Shown: piece by piece, positions 25,632-35,715 of the stretch
How positions within the stretch are numbered: position 1 is the first letter of the stretch
Layout of the letters: the number at the start of each line of letters is the position of its first letter
NCBI GenBank assembly: GCA_017542245.1
Contig: JAFXXN010000160.1
Coordinates: 62,001-126,000 of the forward strand
Length of the DNA stretch: 64,000 nt
Direction of reading: 5' to 3'
DNA from: Lachnospiraceae bacterium
Lineage (GTDB): Bacteria > Bacillota > Clostridia > Lachnospirales > Lachnospiraceae
Program-made: the position numbers and the translations under genes
The notes under the pieces: model-generated
Databases searched by the model: none
Told to the model about the DNA's origin: nothing
What the model saw: only the letters and a program-made list of their open reading frames with translations

Positions 25632-26792
25632 ATGGCATTTTGTCCTTTGTGTGGCAAACAGATCCCGGAGAACGGAATATGTTCATGCGGAAAGAAACTT
25701 GATGAAAACGGAAATATAGTGTCAAATGCAGTTGGACAACCCGTTGCAGTTAATGGAGTTAAAACAGAAAATAATCAGGGAATGAGACCTGTGCAGCAGG
25801 CACCACAGGGTCAGCAGCCTCAACAGGTAAGACCCATGCAGCAGGGTCAGCAGCCTCAGCAGGTAAGACCCATGCAGCAGGCACCGCAGGGCCAGCAGCC
25901 TCAACAGGCAAGACCCATGCAGCAGGCACCGCAGGGTCAGCAGCCTCAGCAGGCAAGACCCATGCAGCAGGCACCGCAGGGCCAGCAGCCTCAACAGGCA
26001 AGACCTATGCAACAGCAGGGGCAGCCCATGCAGCAGCCTCAGTATCCTCAAGGCCAGCAGCCCATGTACCAGCAGGGTCAGCAGCCCGGATATCCACAGG
26101 GTCAGCCTATGTACCAGCAAGGCCAGCCCATGTATCAGCCTGGTCAGTACCCTAATCAGCCTATGCCGGGCATGCAGGCTCCCAGACCTCCTAAGGCTCC
26201 TTCGGGTCCTAATCCTTTCGGTATTGCTTTCAAGACTTTTGCATCATATTTTACTAACCCTGCAGAGACAAGCAAGGGAATATTTGAAGGAAAGATACCT
26301 GTGGCAGCAGGACTTATTCTTGGCGGTCTGTACCTGATCGTTCTCATGCTCTCACTTACACTGTTTAGTTTTGGAGCATACGGAAGATACAGATTCCTCA
26401 GAGCATGGGGCTTTGGTACTTTAGCCGCAACACTTATTGCAGGCGTAAAATGCGGCGTTGCTGCACTTATTATGGTATTCAGCAAGAATAAGAGTGTCAA
26501 CTTTGTAAAGATTCTTTCAGCGTTATGCGTAGATACCGTACTTGTTGATTGTATTGTAGTATTTGCAGGATTGTTAGGTATTGGAACTGCTAAATTTGCA
26601 ATGTTCTTCCTGCTTATTGCTATTGCTCTTGTTTTCTACTATAACGGAAAGACATTAAAGTATCTGGCAGGTGATTACGGAAAGAGCTCACCTAATAAGA
26701 TGTTCTGGTTTAACGGAGTACTTATTGCATCGAATGCTTTTATTTATTGGATTTCATTTATACTCATTTTGTATTCCGGCAGCTTCTTTTAA
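25632..26792 (+). CDS. zinc-ribbon, Gln/Pro-repeat, polytopic membrane protein
   Basis: 386 residues. An N-terminal zinc ribbon (CPLCGK ... CSCGK, residues 4-20) leads to a Gln/Pro-rich repeat region (about 55-190) with 15-residue units of the type MQQAPQGQQPQQARP, four of them nearly identical plus a shortened one, and then PMYQ/GQP repeats. Residues about 225-386 hold five hydrophobic segments resembling Yip1-family membrane domains. Such zinc-ribbon/Yip1 proteins are common in Lachnospiraceae with unknown function. AGGAGG precedes the ATG. Followed by a clear terminator. Confidence 0.75.
   Translation: MAFCPLCGKQIPENGICSCGKKLDENGNIVSNAVGQPVAVNGVKTENNQGMRPVQQAPQGQQPQQVRPMQQGQQPQQVRPMQQAPQGQQPQQARPMQQAPQGQQPQQARPMQQAPQGQQPQQARPMQQQGQPMQQPQYPQGQQPMYQQGQQPGYPQGQPMYQQGQPMYQPGQYPNQPMPGMQAPRPPKAPSGPNPFGIAFKTFASYFTNPAETSKGIFEGKIPVAAGLILGGLYLIVLMLSLTLFSFGAYGRYRFLRAWGFGTLAATLIAGVKCGVAALIMVFSKNKSVNFVKILSALCVDTVLVDCIVVFAGLLGIGTAKFAMFFLLIAIALVFYYNGKTLKYLAGDYGKSSPNKMFWFNGVLIASNAFIYWISFILILYSGSFF
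25790..26015 (+). repeat. 45-bp coding tandem repeats (Gln/Pro-rich)
   Basis: Within the preceding gene, 45-bp units (CAGCAGGCACCGCAGGGTCA type) repeat in frame; one unit is shortened to 36 bp. Near-identity at synonymous sites points to recent expansion or gene conversion, so length variation between strains is expected. Confidence 0.85.
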
Positions 26793-26801
26793 AAATATCG
26801 G

Positions 26802-26837
26802 GAACGGCTTGTTAATTACAGGCCGTTCTCTTTTTTT
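26802..26837 (+). terminator. rho-independent terminator
   Basis: GAACGGC (26802-26808) pairs with GCCGTTC (26822-26828), followed by a run of T (26830-26837). Confidence 0.85.
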
Positions 26838-26847
26838 AAATTCGGTA

Positions 26848-26876
26848 TTGCCTTTTTGAAAAAAACATGATATACT
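26848..26876 (+). promoter_or_regulatory. promoter of tig
   Basis: TTGCCT (26848-26853), 17 bp, TATACT (26871-26876), about 39 bp before the tig ATG. No CIRCE or CtsR-like site is obvious. Confidence 0.65.
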
Positions 26877-26914
26877 CTTACAGATTGTGAAAATATTTTC
26901 AGGAGGAACGACAA

Positions 26915-28237
26915 ATGAATGTCAAGACAGAAGATTTAGGAAAGAACAGCTTTAAGATTACCGTTGAGATTGATGCGGATGTATTTGCAAAGGCATATCA
27001 GCAGGCATATCAGAAAAATAAGAATAAGATCCAGATTCAGGGATTCAGAAAGGGCAAGGCTCCTTTGGCTCTTATCGAAAAGGTATACGGACCTGAAGTA
27101 TTTTATGAGGATGCAGCTGATGCTGTTATAAATGACACCTATGCACAGGCAGCAGACGAGAGCGGTCTTGACATCGTTTCCAGACCCGAAGTGGATATAG
27201 AGCAGGTTGAAAAGGGAAAGAACCTTATTTACACTGCAAAAGTAGCTGTTAAGCCCGAGGTTAAACTTGGAACCTATAAGGGTGTAGAAGTTGAAAAGCA
27301 GACAGTAGAAGTTGAGGATTCAGAGGTTGACGCCGAGATTGACAAGCTCAGAGAGCAGAATGCAAGAAACATTACTGTAGAAGACAGACCTGTTGCAGAC
27401 GGCGATATCATTAAGCTTGATTATGAAGGCAGCGTTGACGGAGTTCCTTTTGAGGGCGGCAAGGCTGAGGATGCAGAACTTGTTATCGGTTCACATACAT
27501 TTATCGATAATTTCGAAGAGCAGCTTATCGGCATGAACATCGGAGATGAGAAGGAAATCAATGTTACTTTCCCTGAGGAGTACCATGCTGAGAACCTTAA
27601 GGGTAAGCCCGCTGTATTTAAGTGCAAGATCAACGCTATCACACGTAAGGAACTTCCTGATGCAGATGATGAATTCGCTCAGGAAGTATCAGAGTTTGAT
27701 ACATTGGCAGAGTATAAGGATGATATTAAGAAAAACCTTCTTGCAAATAAGCAGAAGGAAGCTGACGGAGCAAAGGAAAACGCAGCTATCGAGAAGATAA
27801 TCGAGACTTCAGAGATGGAAGTTCCGGACGCTATGGTTGAGACCGAAGCACGCAATATGGCAGAGAACTTCGCTCAGAGAGTTCAGGGACAGGGTATGCC
27901 TTTTGAACAGTATCTTAAGTATACAGGAATGAACCCTCAGCAGTTTGTTGCTCAGATGAAGCCTCAGGCATTAAAGAGGATTCAGGCAAGACTTGTTCTT
28001 GAAGCCATCGTTAAGGAAGAAAACATCGAAGTAACTCCCGAAGAAATAGATAAGGAATTCACCACTCTCGCTGAGCAGTATAAGATGGAAAAAGACAAGG
28101 TAAGAGAGATGATAGTCGGCAAAGAACTTGAGAACTTCAAGATGGATATTGCCGTAGGAAAGGCAGCTGACCTCGTTCGTGAGCAGGCTGTTGAGACAGA
28201 GAAAAAGGAAGAGGAGTCCAAGGAGGGTAACGAATGA
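26915..28237 (+). CDS. tig: trigger factor
   Basis: 440 residues with the three trigger-factor domains: ribosome-binding N-terminus with the signature GFRKGKAP (near 43-50), an FKBP-type PPIase domain (about 160-245, [20 protein letters not shown]), and the helical C-terminal chaperone arms. It binds nascent chains at the ribosome exit. AGGAGG precedes the ATG. The stop overlaps the clpP start (ATGA). Acidic/basic tail [12 protein letters not shown] at the end. Confidence 0.96.
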   Translation: MNVKTEDLGKNSFKITVEIDADVFAKAYQQAYQKNKNKIQIQGFRKGKAPLALIEKVYGPEVFYEDAADAVINDTYAQAADESGLDIVSRPEVDIEQVEKGKNLIYTAKVAVKPEVKLGTYKGVEVEKQTVEVEDSEVDAEIDKLREQNARNITVEDRPVADGDIIKLDYEGSVDGVPFEGGKAEDAELVIGSHTFIDNFEEQLIGMNIGDEKEINVTFPEEYHAENLKGKPAVFKCKINAITRKELPDADDEFAQEVSEFDTLAEYKDDIKKNLLANKQKEADGAKENAAIEKIIETSEMEVPDAMVETEARNMAENFAQRVQGQGMPFEQYLKYTGMNPQQFVAQMKPQALKRIQARLVLEAIVKEENIEVTPEEIDKEFTTLAEQYKMEKDKVREMIVGKELENFKMDIAVGKAADLVREQAVETEKKEEESKEGNE

Positions 28238-28815
28238 GTTTAGTACCTTATGTAGTTGAGCAGACAAGCCGCGGTGAGCGTTCATATGATATTTATTCAA
28301 GACTTTTAAAGGACAGGATTATTTTCCTTTCCGAAGAAGTTAATGATGTAACCGCAAGCCTTGTTGTTGCACAGATGTTATTCCTGGAATCGGAAGATCC
28401 CAATAAGGATATCAATTTTTATATAAACAGTCCCGGAGGATCGGTAACTTCAGGATTTGCTATCTATGATACCATGCAGTACATTAAGTGTGATGTTTCT
28501 ACCATTTGTGTAGGACTTGCAGCAAGCATGGGAGCATTCCTTCTTGCAGGAGGAACCAAGGGAAAGAGAATGGCTCTTCCCAATGCTGAGATCATGATCC
28601 ATCAGCCTTCAGGCGGTGCACGCGGACAGGCTACAGAAATCCAGATCGTGGCTGAAAATATCTTGAAGACAAAACGTAAATTAAATGAAATGCTGGCAGC
28701 AAATACCGGAAAACCTATCGATGTTATCGAAAGGGATACCGACAGAGATAACTATATGTCAGCAGAAGAAGCTCTTGAATACGGGCTTATTGACAAGGTA
28801 ATAGAACATAGATAA
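28234..28815 (+). CDS. clpP: ATP-dependent Clp protease proteolytic subunit
   Basis: 193 residues, standard length. Catalytic Ser98 in GLAASMGA and His123 in MIHQPSGG; the Asp is in the following helix region (DRDN). Forms the tetradecameric serine protease chamber used by ClpX encoded next. Starts within the end of tig, so tig-clpP-clpX is one translationally linked operon. Confidence 0.96.
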   Translation: MSLVPYVVEQTSRGERSYDIYSRLLKDRIIFLSEEVNDVTASLVVAQMLFLESEDPNKDINFYINSPGGSVTSGFAIYDTMQYIKCDVSTICVGLAASMGAFLLAGGTKGKRMALPNAEIMIHQPSGGARGQATEIQIVAENILKTKRKLNEMLAANTGKPIDVIERDTDRDNYMSAEEALEYGLIDKVIEHR

Positions 28816-28821
28816 TAAAGA

Positions 28822-30159
28822 ATGGAGTCGGAAGTGGCTAATAAGGGTGATGACAGAAAAGTAAGGACTATAACCTGTTCATTCTGTGGGAAAAAGCAGG
28901 ATCAGGTAAAGAGGCTTTTCTCAGGTATCGATGATACCTTTATATGTGATGAGTGCGTAAATCTGTGTGCAGAGATTCTTGATGAAGAGTATTTTGACGA
29001 TGTAGACGGTTCTGATGCAAATAATTCCGAGCTTATGGGCGATATCAATCTGCTTAAACCGGTAGAGATCAAGAATTTCCTGGATGAATATGTTATCGGA
29101 CAGGAAGACGCAAAGAAAATTCTTTCAGTTGCTGTTTACAATCATTATAAACGTGTACTTTCAGTAAAGGAAACAGATGTAGAACTCCAGAAGAGTAATA
29201 TTCTTATGATAGGTTCCACCGGTTCCGGAAAGACGTATCTTGCGCAGACTTTGGCAAAAATACTTAATGTTCCTTTTGCTATTGCAGATGCCACCACACT
29301 TACAGAAGCCGGATATGTCGGAGAAGATGTTGAAAATATCCTTCTTAAACTGATCCAGGCTGCAGATTATGATGTGGAAAGAGCGCAGTATGGTATAGTT
29401 TATATCGATGAGATAGACAAGATTACAAAGAAATCGGAAAACGTATCCATTACACGTGATGTTTCAGGAGAGGGTGTTCAGCAGGCACTTTTGAAAATCC
29501 TTGAAGGAACTATTGCATCCGTTCCCCCTCAGGGTGGGAGAAAGCATCCTCATCAGGATCTTATAAGGATAGATACTACAAATATCCTGTTTATCTGCGG
29601 CGGTGCATTTGACGGATTAGAGAAGATAATTGAATCCAGAATAGGAAGAAAATCTTTGGGATTCAATGCTGAGATAAACGAAAAACAAAACCTTGAAATA
29701 GGTGAAATGTTCAGACAGGTTCTTCCGGAGGATCTTATCAAATACGGTCTGATCCCCGAGTTTGTCGGTCGTGTACCTGTTGTGGCAGCACTTGATATGC
29801 TTGATCAGAAAGCTTTGGTAGATATTCTTTCAAAACCTAAGAATGCTCTTACCAAACAGTATAAGAAACTGTTTGAGCTGGACGATGTAGAACTGGAGTT
29901 TGAACCTGAAGCGTTGGAGATTATAGCAAAGAAGTCATTTGAGCGCAAGACCGGAGCAAGAGGCTTACGTGCCATCTGCGAAGGAATAATGATGGATGCT
30001 ATGTATGAAGCTCCTTCTGATCTGACGGTTGTAAAATGTATTATTACAAAGGAAGCAGCAGAGGGCACCGACAAGCCGAAGCTTGTTTATTCGCAGAACG
30101 GTTTAAAAAGAAAGCCCATATTCCGCAACCGTACTATGAAAAAAATACAAGCTTCGTAA
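28822..30159 (+). CDS. clpX: ATP-dependent Clp protease ATP-binding subunit ClpX
   Basis: 445 residues. N-terminal zinc-binding domain with CSFCGKKQ and CDECVNLC (residues about 20-50), Walker [10 protein letters not shown] (near 131-139), Walker [11 protein letters not shown] (near 192-201), sensor and RKH-type pore loop segments. Unfoldase that feeds ClpP. It starts 6 nt after clpP. In many relatives lon follows clpX; here engB follows instead. Confidence 0.96.
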   Translation: MESEVANKGDDRKVRTITCSFCGKKQDQVKRLFSGIDDTFICDECVNLCAEILDEEYFDDVDGSDANNSELMGDINLLKPVEIKNFLDEYVIGQEDAKKILSVAVYNHYKRVLSVKETDVELQKSNILMIGSTGSGKTYLAQTLAKILNVPFAIADATTLTEAGYVGEDVENILLKLIQAADYDVERAQYGIVYIDEIDKITKKSENVSITRDVSGEGVQQALLKILEGTIASVPPQGGRKHPHQDLIRIDTTNILFICGGAFDGLEKIIESRIGRKSLGFNAEINEKQNLEIGEMFRQVLPEDLIKYGLIPEFVGRVPVVAALDMLDQKALVDILSKPKNALTKQYKKLFELDDVELEFEPEALEIIAKKSFERKTGARGLRAICEGIMMDAMYEAPSDLTVVKCIITKEAAEGTDKPKLVYSQNGLKRKPIFRNRTMKKIQAS

Positions 30160-30220
30160 GCTCAGAATTTTCTGAGCACCGGAATAATTGGAGAAGCACC
30201 AAAAGCTTAGAAATTTAGCG

Positions 30221-30250
30221 AAAGAGCTCAAGCTTTGCTTGAGCTCTTTG
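30221..30250 (+). terminator. 13-bp stem-loop between clpX and engB
   Basis: AAAGAGCTCAAGC (30221-30233) and GCTTGAGCTCTTT (30237-30249) with a TTT loop. The 3' arm ends in CTTTG, so the U-tract is short. Terminator or attenuator within the clpX-engB transcript. Confidence 0.65.
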
Positions 30251-30282
30251 TTAAAATTCTGATCATTGGAAGGAGTTACAAT

Positions 30283-30912
30283 ATGGTAATAAAGAGTGCG
30301 GAACTGGAGACGGTGTGCGGTATTACCAGCACATTGCCCAAAAATCTGCTTCCGGAGTTTGCTTTTTCAGGGAAATCCAATGTGGGAAAATCTTCTCTTA
30401 TAAATGCACTGATGTTGAGAAAAAACCTTGCAAGGACTTCCGGTCAGCCGGGAAAAACACAGACAATAAATTATTTTAAAGTCAATAACGCATTTTATTG
30501 TGTGGATCTTCCGGGATACGGATATGCAAAAGTTTCAAAAGAAATCAAGGCAAAGTGGGGAAAAATGATTGAGAAGTACCTGAAGACATCGAAGGTATTG
30601 CAGACAGTTTTTCTTCTTATAGATATAAGACACGAACCCGGAGAAAATGATAAAATAATGTTTGACTGGATAAATGCAAATGGATTTTCCCCGGTGATAA
30701 TCTGCACAAAGGCAGATAAGATAAGCCGGGCACAGATACAGCATCATGTTTCAGTTATCCGGAAGGGATTAAAGGCATCAGGTGATGTAAAAATAATCCC
30801 TTTTTCAGCCGAAACCAAGCAGGGACGTGATGAGATCTGGGCATTTATGGACGAAAAGATAGAACGTTTCGAGGATATGGCACAGGTGGTCATTTCAGAA
30901 GACGGCCAATAA
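30283..30912 (+). CDS. engB: ribosome-biogenesis GTPase EngB (YihA/YsxC)
   Basis: 209 residues from ATG 30283, chosen for GGAAGGAG at 30268-30275. G1 GKSNVGKSS (near 30-38), switch TSGQPGKTQ (near 53-61), G3 DLPGYGYA (near 73-80), G4 TKAD (near 142-145). Essential 50S assembly GTPase. The last 23 nt overlap the 3' end of the convergent DUF4364 gene. Confidence 0.95.
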   Translation: MVIKSAELETVCGITSTLPKNLLPEFAFSGKSNVGKSSLINALMLRKNLARTSGQPGKTQTINYFKVNNAFYCVDLPGYGYAKVSKEIKAKWGKMIEKYLKTSKVLQTVFLLIDIRHEPGENDKIMFDWINANGFSPVIICTKADKISRAQIQHHVSVIRKGLKASGDVKIIPFSAETKQGRDEIWAFMDEKIERFEDMAQVVISEDGQ

Positions 30913-31405
30913 GCAAGGGGTAGAGATCTTCAGAAGCAGATTTCCAGTTAGAACAAATTCTTTTTGCAGAGGCTTCTGTAGAAGAGGTAACATTCATCTC
31001 CAAAATGGTAGTTCCGTTTTCCTCTATGCAGAGATTGGAAATATACTGATCGAGACCAAACTGATAATATTTACTTCTTACAGAGTAATCCTCATGTATG
31101 GAAAATTTATTTTCTTTTATGTATAGATCAATATCTTCTTTCATGCTTTGGGATATTTCTCCCGAAAGAAGTCTTAGGACATTGCGGCCTTCACCGGTAA
31201 TGCTGTAAAGGGTTTTGCCGTGAACAGTACTGTCAGAGATATAACCGTCTGCAAGAAGTTCACCCAGATTCTGCTGGAATGTGAAATAATCGGTATAATC
31301 GTCTTTTAAAAGAAAGAAGCTCAGCCTGTTCGTAGTCAGAGGGACATCGACCTTAGACAGGAGATAGAGAGTAGAGATTTTATAGATTTTTTCTGTTTCT
31401 TTCAT
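30890..31405 (-). CDS. DUF4364 family protein (winged-helix-like)
   Basis: 171 residues, matching the Firmicutes-specific DUF4364 pattern: an N-terminal winged-helix-like segment (LYLLSKVDVPLTTNRLS ... GKTLYSITGEGRNVLRLL) followed by an alpha/beta half ending with a Trp-containing helix. Probably a small DNA-binding protein; role unknown. It is convergent with engB and overlaps it by 23 nt. Confidence 0.85.
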   Translation of the reverse strand: MKETEKIYKISTLYLLSKVDVPLTTNRLSFFLLKDDYTDYFTFQQNLGELLADGYISDSTVHGKTLYSITGEGRNVLRLLSGEISQSMKEDIDLYIKENKFSIHEDYSVRSKYYQFGLDQYISNLCIEENGTTILEMNVTSSTEASAKRICSNWKSASEDLYPLLIGRLLK

Positions 31406-31587
31406 GGTATGTACCTTTCATGGCTGTATGGGTATATCCGGATACATGTTTGGACTTATGTCAAAAGAGATTTAATTCTTATCCGGACAGGAACAGTATA
31501 CAACGATTTTATTAAAAGTGCAAGAGAATGCTTATACGGTAATTTAGGACAAAGTCCGGGAAATATGTTAAGAAAGGAGGCGCCCCT
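31406..31587. other. divergent intergenic region, no gene seen
   Basis: 182 bp between the starts of the DUF4364 and cca genes. Must hold both promoters; no consensus -35/-10 pair stands out. AGAAAGGAGG at the right end is the cca ribosome site. Confidence 0.4.
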
Positions 31588-32856
31588 ATGATCCGCATAG
31601 AGATACCGGAAGATGTGAATATGATCATCTCATCGTTAAGAGCAGAAGGTTATGAAGCTTATGCGGTCGGCGGATGTGTAAGGGACTGTCTTCTTGGAGT
31701 TGAACCAAAGGATTGGGATATAACAACTTCTGCATTACCGGAGGCTGTAAAGAGCATTTTCCCGAGGACTATAGATACCGGGATAAAGCACGGAACAGTA
31801 ACCGTAATGGTACACGGAACGGGTTACGAAGTCACTACTTACAGAGTGGACGGAAAGTATCTTGACGGAAGGCATCCGGAAAATGTTTCTTTTACCAGGT
31901 GTCTGGATGAAGATCTTAAAAGGCGGGATTTTACCATAAACGCTTTTGTGTACAGTGAAGAAACAGGAATAAAGGATCTTTTTGGAGGACTTGAAGATTT
32001 AAAGAACGGGATAATACGCTGTGTCGGTAACCCTGAAGAACGCTTCGGAGAAGATGCTTTAAGGATACTGAGGGCGGTCAGGTTTGCAGCAAAACTGGGA
32101 TTTGAGATAGAGCCGGAAACCTATAGGGCAGCTGTTACTTTAAGGAAAAATCTGAATCTGGTCAGCAGTGAAAGGATAAAGGCAGAGCTGGATAAGATAC
32201 TCATCTCGGATAATCCCGGACATCTTTGCCTTTTAAAGGAAATGAGAATCTCGGATGTAATAATACCAGAGATTAATCAGGTAGAAGACAGACTGCTGAA
32301 AGAACCCCTTGAACAATGTGAAAGGGACTTAACTATCAGATGGATCGTGCTTGGATATATTTTAGAAAAGAAAGCTTTTAGCGGTGCGGCAGGGCAGGTA
32401 ATGCATCGGCTAAAATTTGATAACAGGACGTTTAATAAGGGAGAGCTGTTTATCAGACTTTCCGGAATGGAACTGCCACGTAAAAAAGCGGAAACGTCTG
32501 TTTCCAATCCGGGTAAAACCGAAAAAGAATACAGAATTCTTTGCAGAAAGCTTATACATAATACCGGAGCTGAGAATTTGTCCGGCTTTATTTCATACTG
32601 TGAAGCTCTTTCTTCTGTTTTCCCGGAGTTTAAGAATGATTATTCATATCTGAGGCAGGAAACAGAGGATATAATAGATAAAAAAGAGTGTACGGATCTA
32701 AAGGATCTTAAAGTAAACGGAAAGGATATCATTTTAGCTACCGGAGTTAACGGTGCCGAGGTAGGAAAAAGGCTTGATGCACTTCTTGAAATGGTACTTT
32801 CGGATCCCGGATTAAACAACAGAGAAACGCTTCTTGAAGCTGTCGGAAAAATGTGA
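31588..32856 (+). CDS. cca: CCA-adding enzyme / tRNA nucleotidyltransferase
   Basis: 422 residues. Class II nucleotidyltransferase head with GGCVRDCLLG (near 28-37) and DWDITTSA (near 42-49; the two metal-binding Asp), then RRDFTINAF (near 111-119), ERFGEDALRILRA (near 151-163) and a helical tail. It adds or repairs the 3' CCA of tRNAs. A strong GGAGG is 10 nt before the ATG. Poly(A) polymerase is the alternative in this family, but the motif set fits CCA-adding enzyme. Confidence 0.88.
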   Translation: MIRIEIPEDVNMIISSLRAEGYEAYAVGGCVRDCLLGVEPKDWDITTSALPEAVKSIFPRTIDTGIKHGTVTVMVHGTGYEVTTYRVDGKYLDGRHPENVSFTRCLDEDLKRRDFTINAFVYSEETGIKDLFGGLEDLKNGIIRCVGNPEERFGEDALRILRAVRFAAKLGFEIEPETYRAAVTLRKNLNLVSSERIKAELDKILISDNPGHLCLLKEMRISDVIIPEINQVEDRLLKEPLEQCERDLTIRWIVLGYILEKKAFSGAAGQVMHRLKFDNRTFNKGELFIRLSGMELPRKKAETSVSNPGKTEKEYRILCRKLIHNTGAENLSGFISYCEALSSVFPEFKNDYSYLRQETEDIIDKKECTDLKDLKVNGKDIILATGVNGAEVGKRLDALLEMVLSDPGLNNRETLLEAVGKM

Positions 32857-32879
32857 TTTGCATAGCGGTAAGGAGGTAG

Positions 32880-34031
32880 ATGGGTACGGAAAATTATAAA
32901 AGAATACTTATACTCTGTGCCGTGCTTGCTGTCGGGATAGTAGCCATATCCGTGATTTTTACGCTAAAAGGCGATGATAAGGATAAAGGAAAAAAGAATG
33001 GGAAGGGTACGGCTAATGAAAAATTTGACCCGGATGGGACCGTAAACGGACGTACGCCGCAGGATGTTATCATAAAAAACATAGATCTTGATTCTTCCGA
33101 GATAACCGTAGAAGACATAGAAACGGGAGAAAACAGAAAGCTGGTCTTTACCGGAGGTTCGGATATAAGAACAAAAACAGGGAGAATTATCTCAGCGGCC
33201 ATGCTTGGTGTGGGAAATATAGTAAAAATTACCAGTGATGAAGAAAATAAGCTTATTTCCCTTTACGGTCACGATAAGGTATGGAGTTATAAGAATATCG
33301 AGAGGATAAGAATAGAGGAAAATCCGAAAAAGATTGAAGTCGGAAACAGTATATACAGATATGACAGGCTTAACGTACTTAATGAAGATGAATTTATTGA
33401 TATAAAGAGCCTTATCACAGACGGGACCGATGTACTTGATATGTATGGTATTGACGACAGGGTATATCTTATTAAGGTAAATACCGGGCACGGATACCTG
33501 ACATTAATGAATCAGGAAGATTTTACCGGCGGGACAATTTCTTACGGAGTAGGAAAAAGTACTGAGATTACAGAAGATATTAAGCTTACCTTAAGGGAAG
33601 GCGATTACAATATAAGAATTGAGAAAGACGGTAATGAAGCTGCGGCTACCGTGAGGATAAAAAATAACGAGACAACAGCATTTGATCTTACCGGGTACGG
33701 ACTTGAACCTGTGACATATCAGGAAATAACCTTTAAAATTTCTCCCGAGGAGAGTGACCTGTATATAGACGGTGTAAAGACTCCTTTTAAAGATCCTGTA
33801 AAATTAAGTATCGGGCATCATGAGATAGAAGCTGTTCTCGGTGGATATAACGATTATAAGGGAAGCATAGAAGTTGGGGACGGCAGTACGGTGAAAATGA
33901 TATCCCTGTCACCGGCACCTGAAGAAAAGCCGGAGGACATAGTATATGACGATACGCCTCCCGAAGAAGAGGATAAGGAAAGTGACAGTACGGATGTAAC
34001 ACCGACTGCCCCTCCTGTAAACGATTCCTGA
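32880..34031 (+). CDS. membrane-anchored PEGA-domain protein, interrupted by in-frame TGA
   Basis: 383 residues before the TGA at 34029-34031. N-terminal membrane helix (about 7-27), a polar region and a PEGA-like domain (about 285-345, LYIDGVKTPF ... HHEIEAVLGGY). Beyond the stop the same frame stays open for 196 codons and encodes an acidic linker and a second PEGA domain, so the native product was probably about 580 residues. Surface-exposed, possibly wall-binding. It follows cca by 23 nt. The stop could be a mutation, a sequencing error or a read-through site. Confidence 0.75.
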   Translation: MGTENYKRILILCAVLAVGIVAISVIFTLKGDDKDKGKKNGKGTANEKFDPDGTVNGRTPQDVIIKNIDLDSSEITVEDIETGENRKLVFTGGSDIRTKTGRIISAAMLGVGNIVKITSDEENKLISLYGHDKVWSYKNIERIRIEENPKKIEVGNSIYRYDRLNVLNEDEFIDIKSLITDGTDVLDMYGIDDRVYLIKVNTGHGYLTLMNQEDFTGGTISYGVGKSTEITEDIKLTLREGDYNIRIEKDGNEAAATVRIKNNETTAFDLTGYGLEPVTYQEITFKISPEESDLYIDGVKTPFKDPVKLSIGHHEIEAVLGGYNDYKGSIEVGDGSTVKMISLSPAPEEKPEDIVYDDTPPEEEDKESDSTDVTPTAPPVNDS

Positions 34032-34622
34032 TCCGGAAAGACCGGGGAAGGAACTGATAATGCCGATCTGTCGGAGTACTCCGGAGTAAACATACCGGAT
34101 ACTACAAGTGATGATGGGGATAACGGCGATATTGAAGTAATAGACGGTGACAAAAGCGGATCGGAAAAAACAGGAAATTCCGGCGGAAACGGAGAAAAAA
34201 CCGGGAACGGCAGTGGGGATAATGGTCAGGGAAATGTTTCCATTACAATAAGCGGAGATACTTCCGTAGACGGAAATGAAGAAGATGCCGATATGGATGA
34301 CTTTGAAAATGATGAGGAAGACTCTGATGAAAACGACAGCAACGGAGGAGATCCACAAGAAGACCAACAGGGAGGAAATTCCCAGACAACGGATAACGGG
34401 AAAGGAAAACTTATCTTAAGAACGTCTGAAGGAACTGAAATCTATATAGACGGGAAATATGCAGGAAAAATAACCGGAGGAGAACTGAGGATAGCAAAAC
34501 CTTCAGGGACAATAAAGCTTGAGCTTAGGAAACCGGGATATGTTACAAAGGAATACACGCTGACCCTCGATGATGAGGAGGAAGAGGAACTGTATAAATT
34601 TCCTGATATGACTCCGGAATAA
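34032..34622 (+). pseudogene. in-frame continuation of the PEGA-protein gene after TGA
   Basis: Frame of the preceding gene with no stop from 34032 to the TAA at 34620-34622. It encodes a Gly/Asp/Ser/Glu-rich linker (SGKTGEGTDN and similar) and a C-terminal PEGA domain (GTEIYIDGKYAGKITGGE, KLELRKPGY). An internal ATG at 34293 has no ribosome site, so independent translation is unlikely. Composition on both sides of the TGA is the same, which supports one ancestral gene; a GGA-to-TGA change would restore a Gly in NDS-x-SGK. Confidence 0.75.
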
Positions 34623-34760
34623 AAAACGAATTAGAGTCATATAATTTGCCACGAAACAGGTTGAAATTATGACCGAAGAGTATTAAAATCTCATCTGAGA
34701 CTTAAAAGTCAGGAACAAAAGGTTTTGACAGTAAGCATAAATAAAGAAAGGAAAGAAAGT

Positions 34761-35693
34761 ATGAACACAAATTTTAAAGTTCCATCGGGACTGATCAAGG
34801 GAGTTATAGTTATAGCCATACTTGTCCTATTGGGGCTGAACTCATTCTACACCATTAACGAGCAGGAAGCCGCCGTGGTCACAACATTCGGTATAGCATC
34901 CGCAACAACCGATTCGGGACTTCATTTTAAGATACCTTTTGTACAGAAAGTCCAGAAGGTCGATACGACCATAAAGGGCTTCCCTATCGGATATGATGCA
35001 CAGACAAATAATTCAATTGAGGATGAATCACTTATGATCACCTCTGACTTTAACTTTGTAAATGTCGACTTTTATGTAGAGTACAGAGTAACCGATCCCG
35101 TAAAGGCTCTTTATGCTTCGGAAAACTATGAGGCAATTCTGAAGACTATAGCACAGTCAAGTATAAGAGCAGAAATCGGTTCTTTCGATGTTGACAGTGT
35201 TATTACAACCGGAAAGAGTGAAATTCAGGCACATATCCGCGAGAAGATAACACGGCATCTTGAGCAGCATGACATAGGCATAACACTTATCAATATTACA
35301 ATCCAGGATGCCGAGCCTCCGACAGCAGAGGTACTTGAGGCATTCATGAATGTTGAATCGGCAAAACAGGGTGCGGAAACCGCAGTTAATAACGCAAACA
35401 AGTATCGTAACGAACAGATTCCCGCAGCTGAAGCTGAAGTTGATAAGGTTCTTAAAGAAGCTGAGTCTACAAAGGAAGCACGTATTAATGAGGCTCAGGG
35501 ACAGGCATCAAGATTTAACGAAATTTATAATGAATACAAGAAATATCCTTTGATAACAAAACAGCGTATGTTCTTTGAAGCAATGGAAGAACTTCTTCCG
35601 GATCTTAAGGTTATTATCGACGGTTCAGAAAGCACTTCAATAGAGAAGCTTCTTCCCTTAGAGTCCTTAACCGGAACAGGAAATGATAATTGA
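34761..35693 (+). CDS. SPFH/Band 7 membrane protein (HflK-like)
   Basis: 310 residues from ATG 34761, with AAAGGAAAG upstream; a TTG frame from 34725 is rejected. N-terminal membrane helix (about 11-30), then the SPFH domain beginning INEQEAAVVTTFG, and an Ala/Glu-rich coiled coil (about 190-265). HflK/HflC-like pairs form large membrane cages around proteases such as FtsH. The next gene is the second member. Role in Firmicutes is unproven. Confidence 0.85.
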   Translation: MNTNFKVPSGLIKGVIVIAILVLLGLNSFYTINEQEAAVVTTFGIASATTDSGLHFKIPFVQKVQKVDTTIKGFPIGYDAQTNNSIEDESLMITSDFNFVNVDFYVEYRVTDPVKALYASENYEAILKTIAQSSIRAEIGSFDVDSVITTGKSEIQAHIREKITRHLEQHDIGITLINITIQDAEPPTAEVLEAFMNVESAKQGAETAVNNANKYRNEQIPAAEAEVDKVLKEAESTKEARINEAQGQASRFNEIYNEYKKYPLITKQRMFFEAMEELLPDLKVIIDGSESTSIEKLLPLESLTGTGNDN

Positions 35694-35715
35694 TTGAGAA
35701 AAAAAGGAGAAAAAT

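Noticed and set aside
34029..34080. TGA as a selenocysteine codon in the PEGA-protein gene
   Set aside because: It lies in a low-complexity linker without redox motif, and only a 4-bp CCGG stem follows; no SECIS-like hairpin of proper size and spacing is seen.
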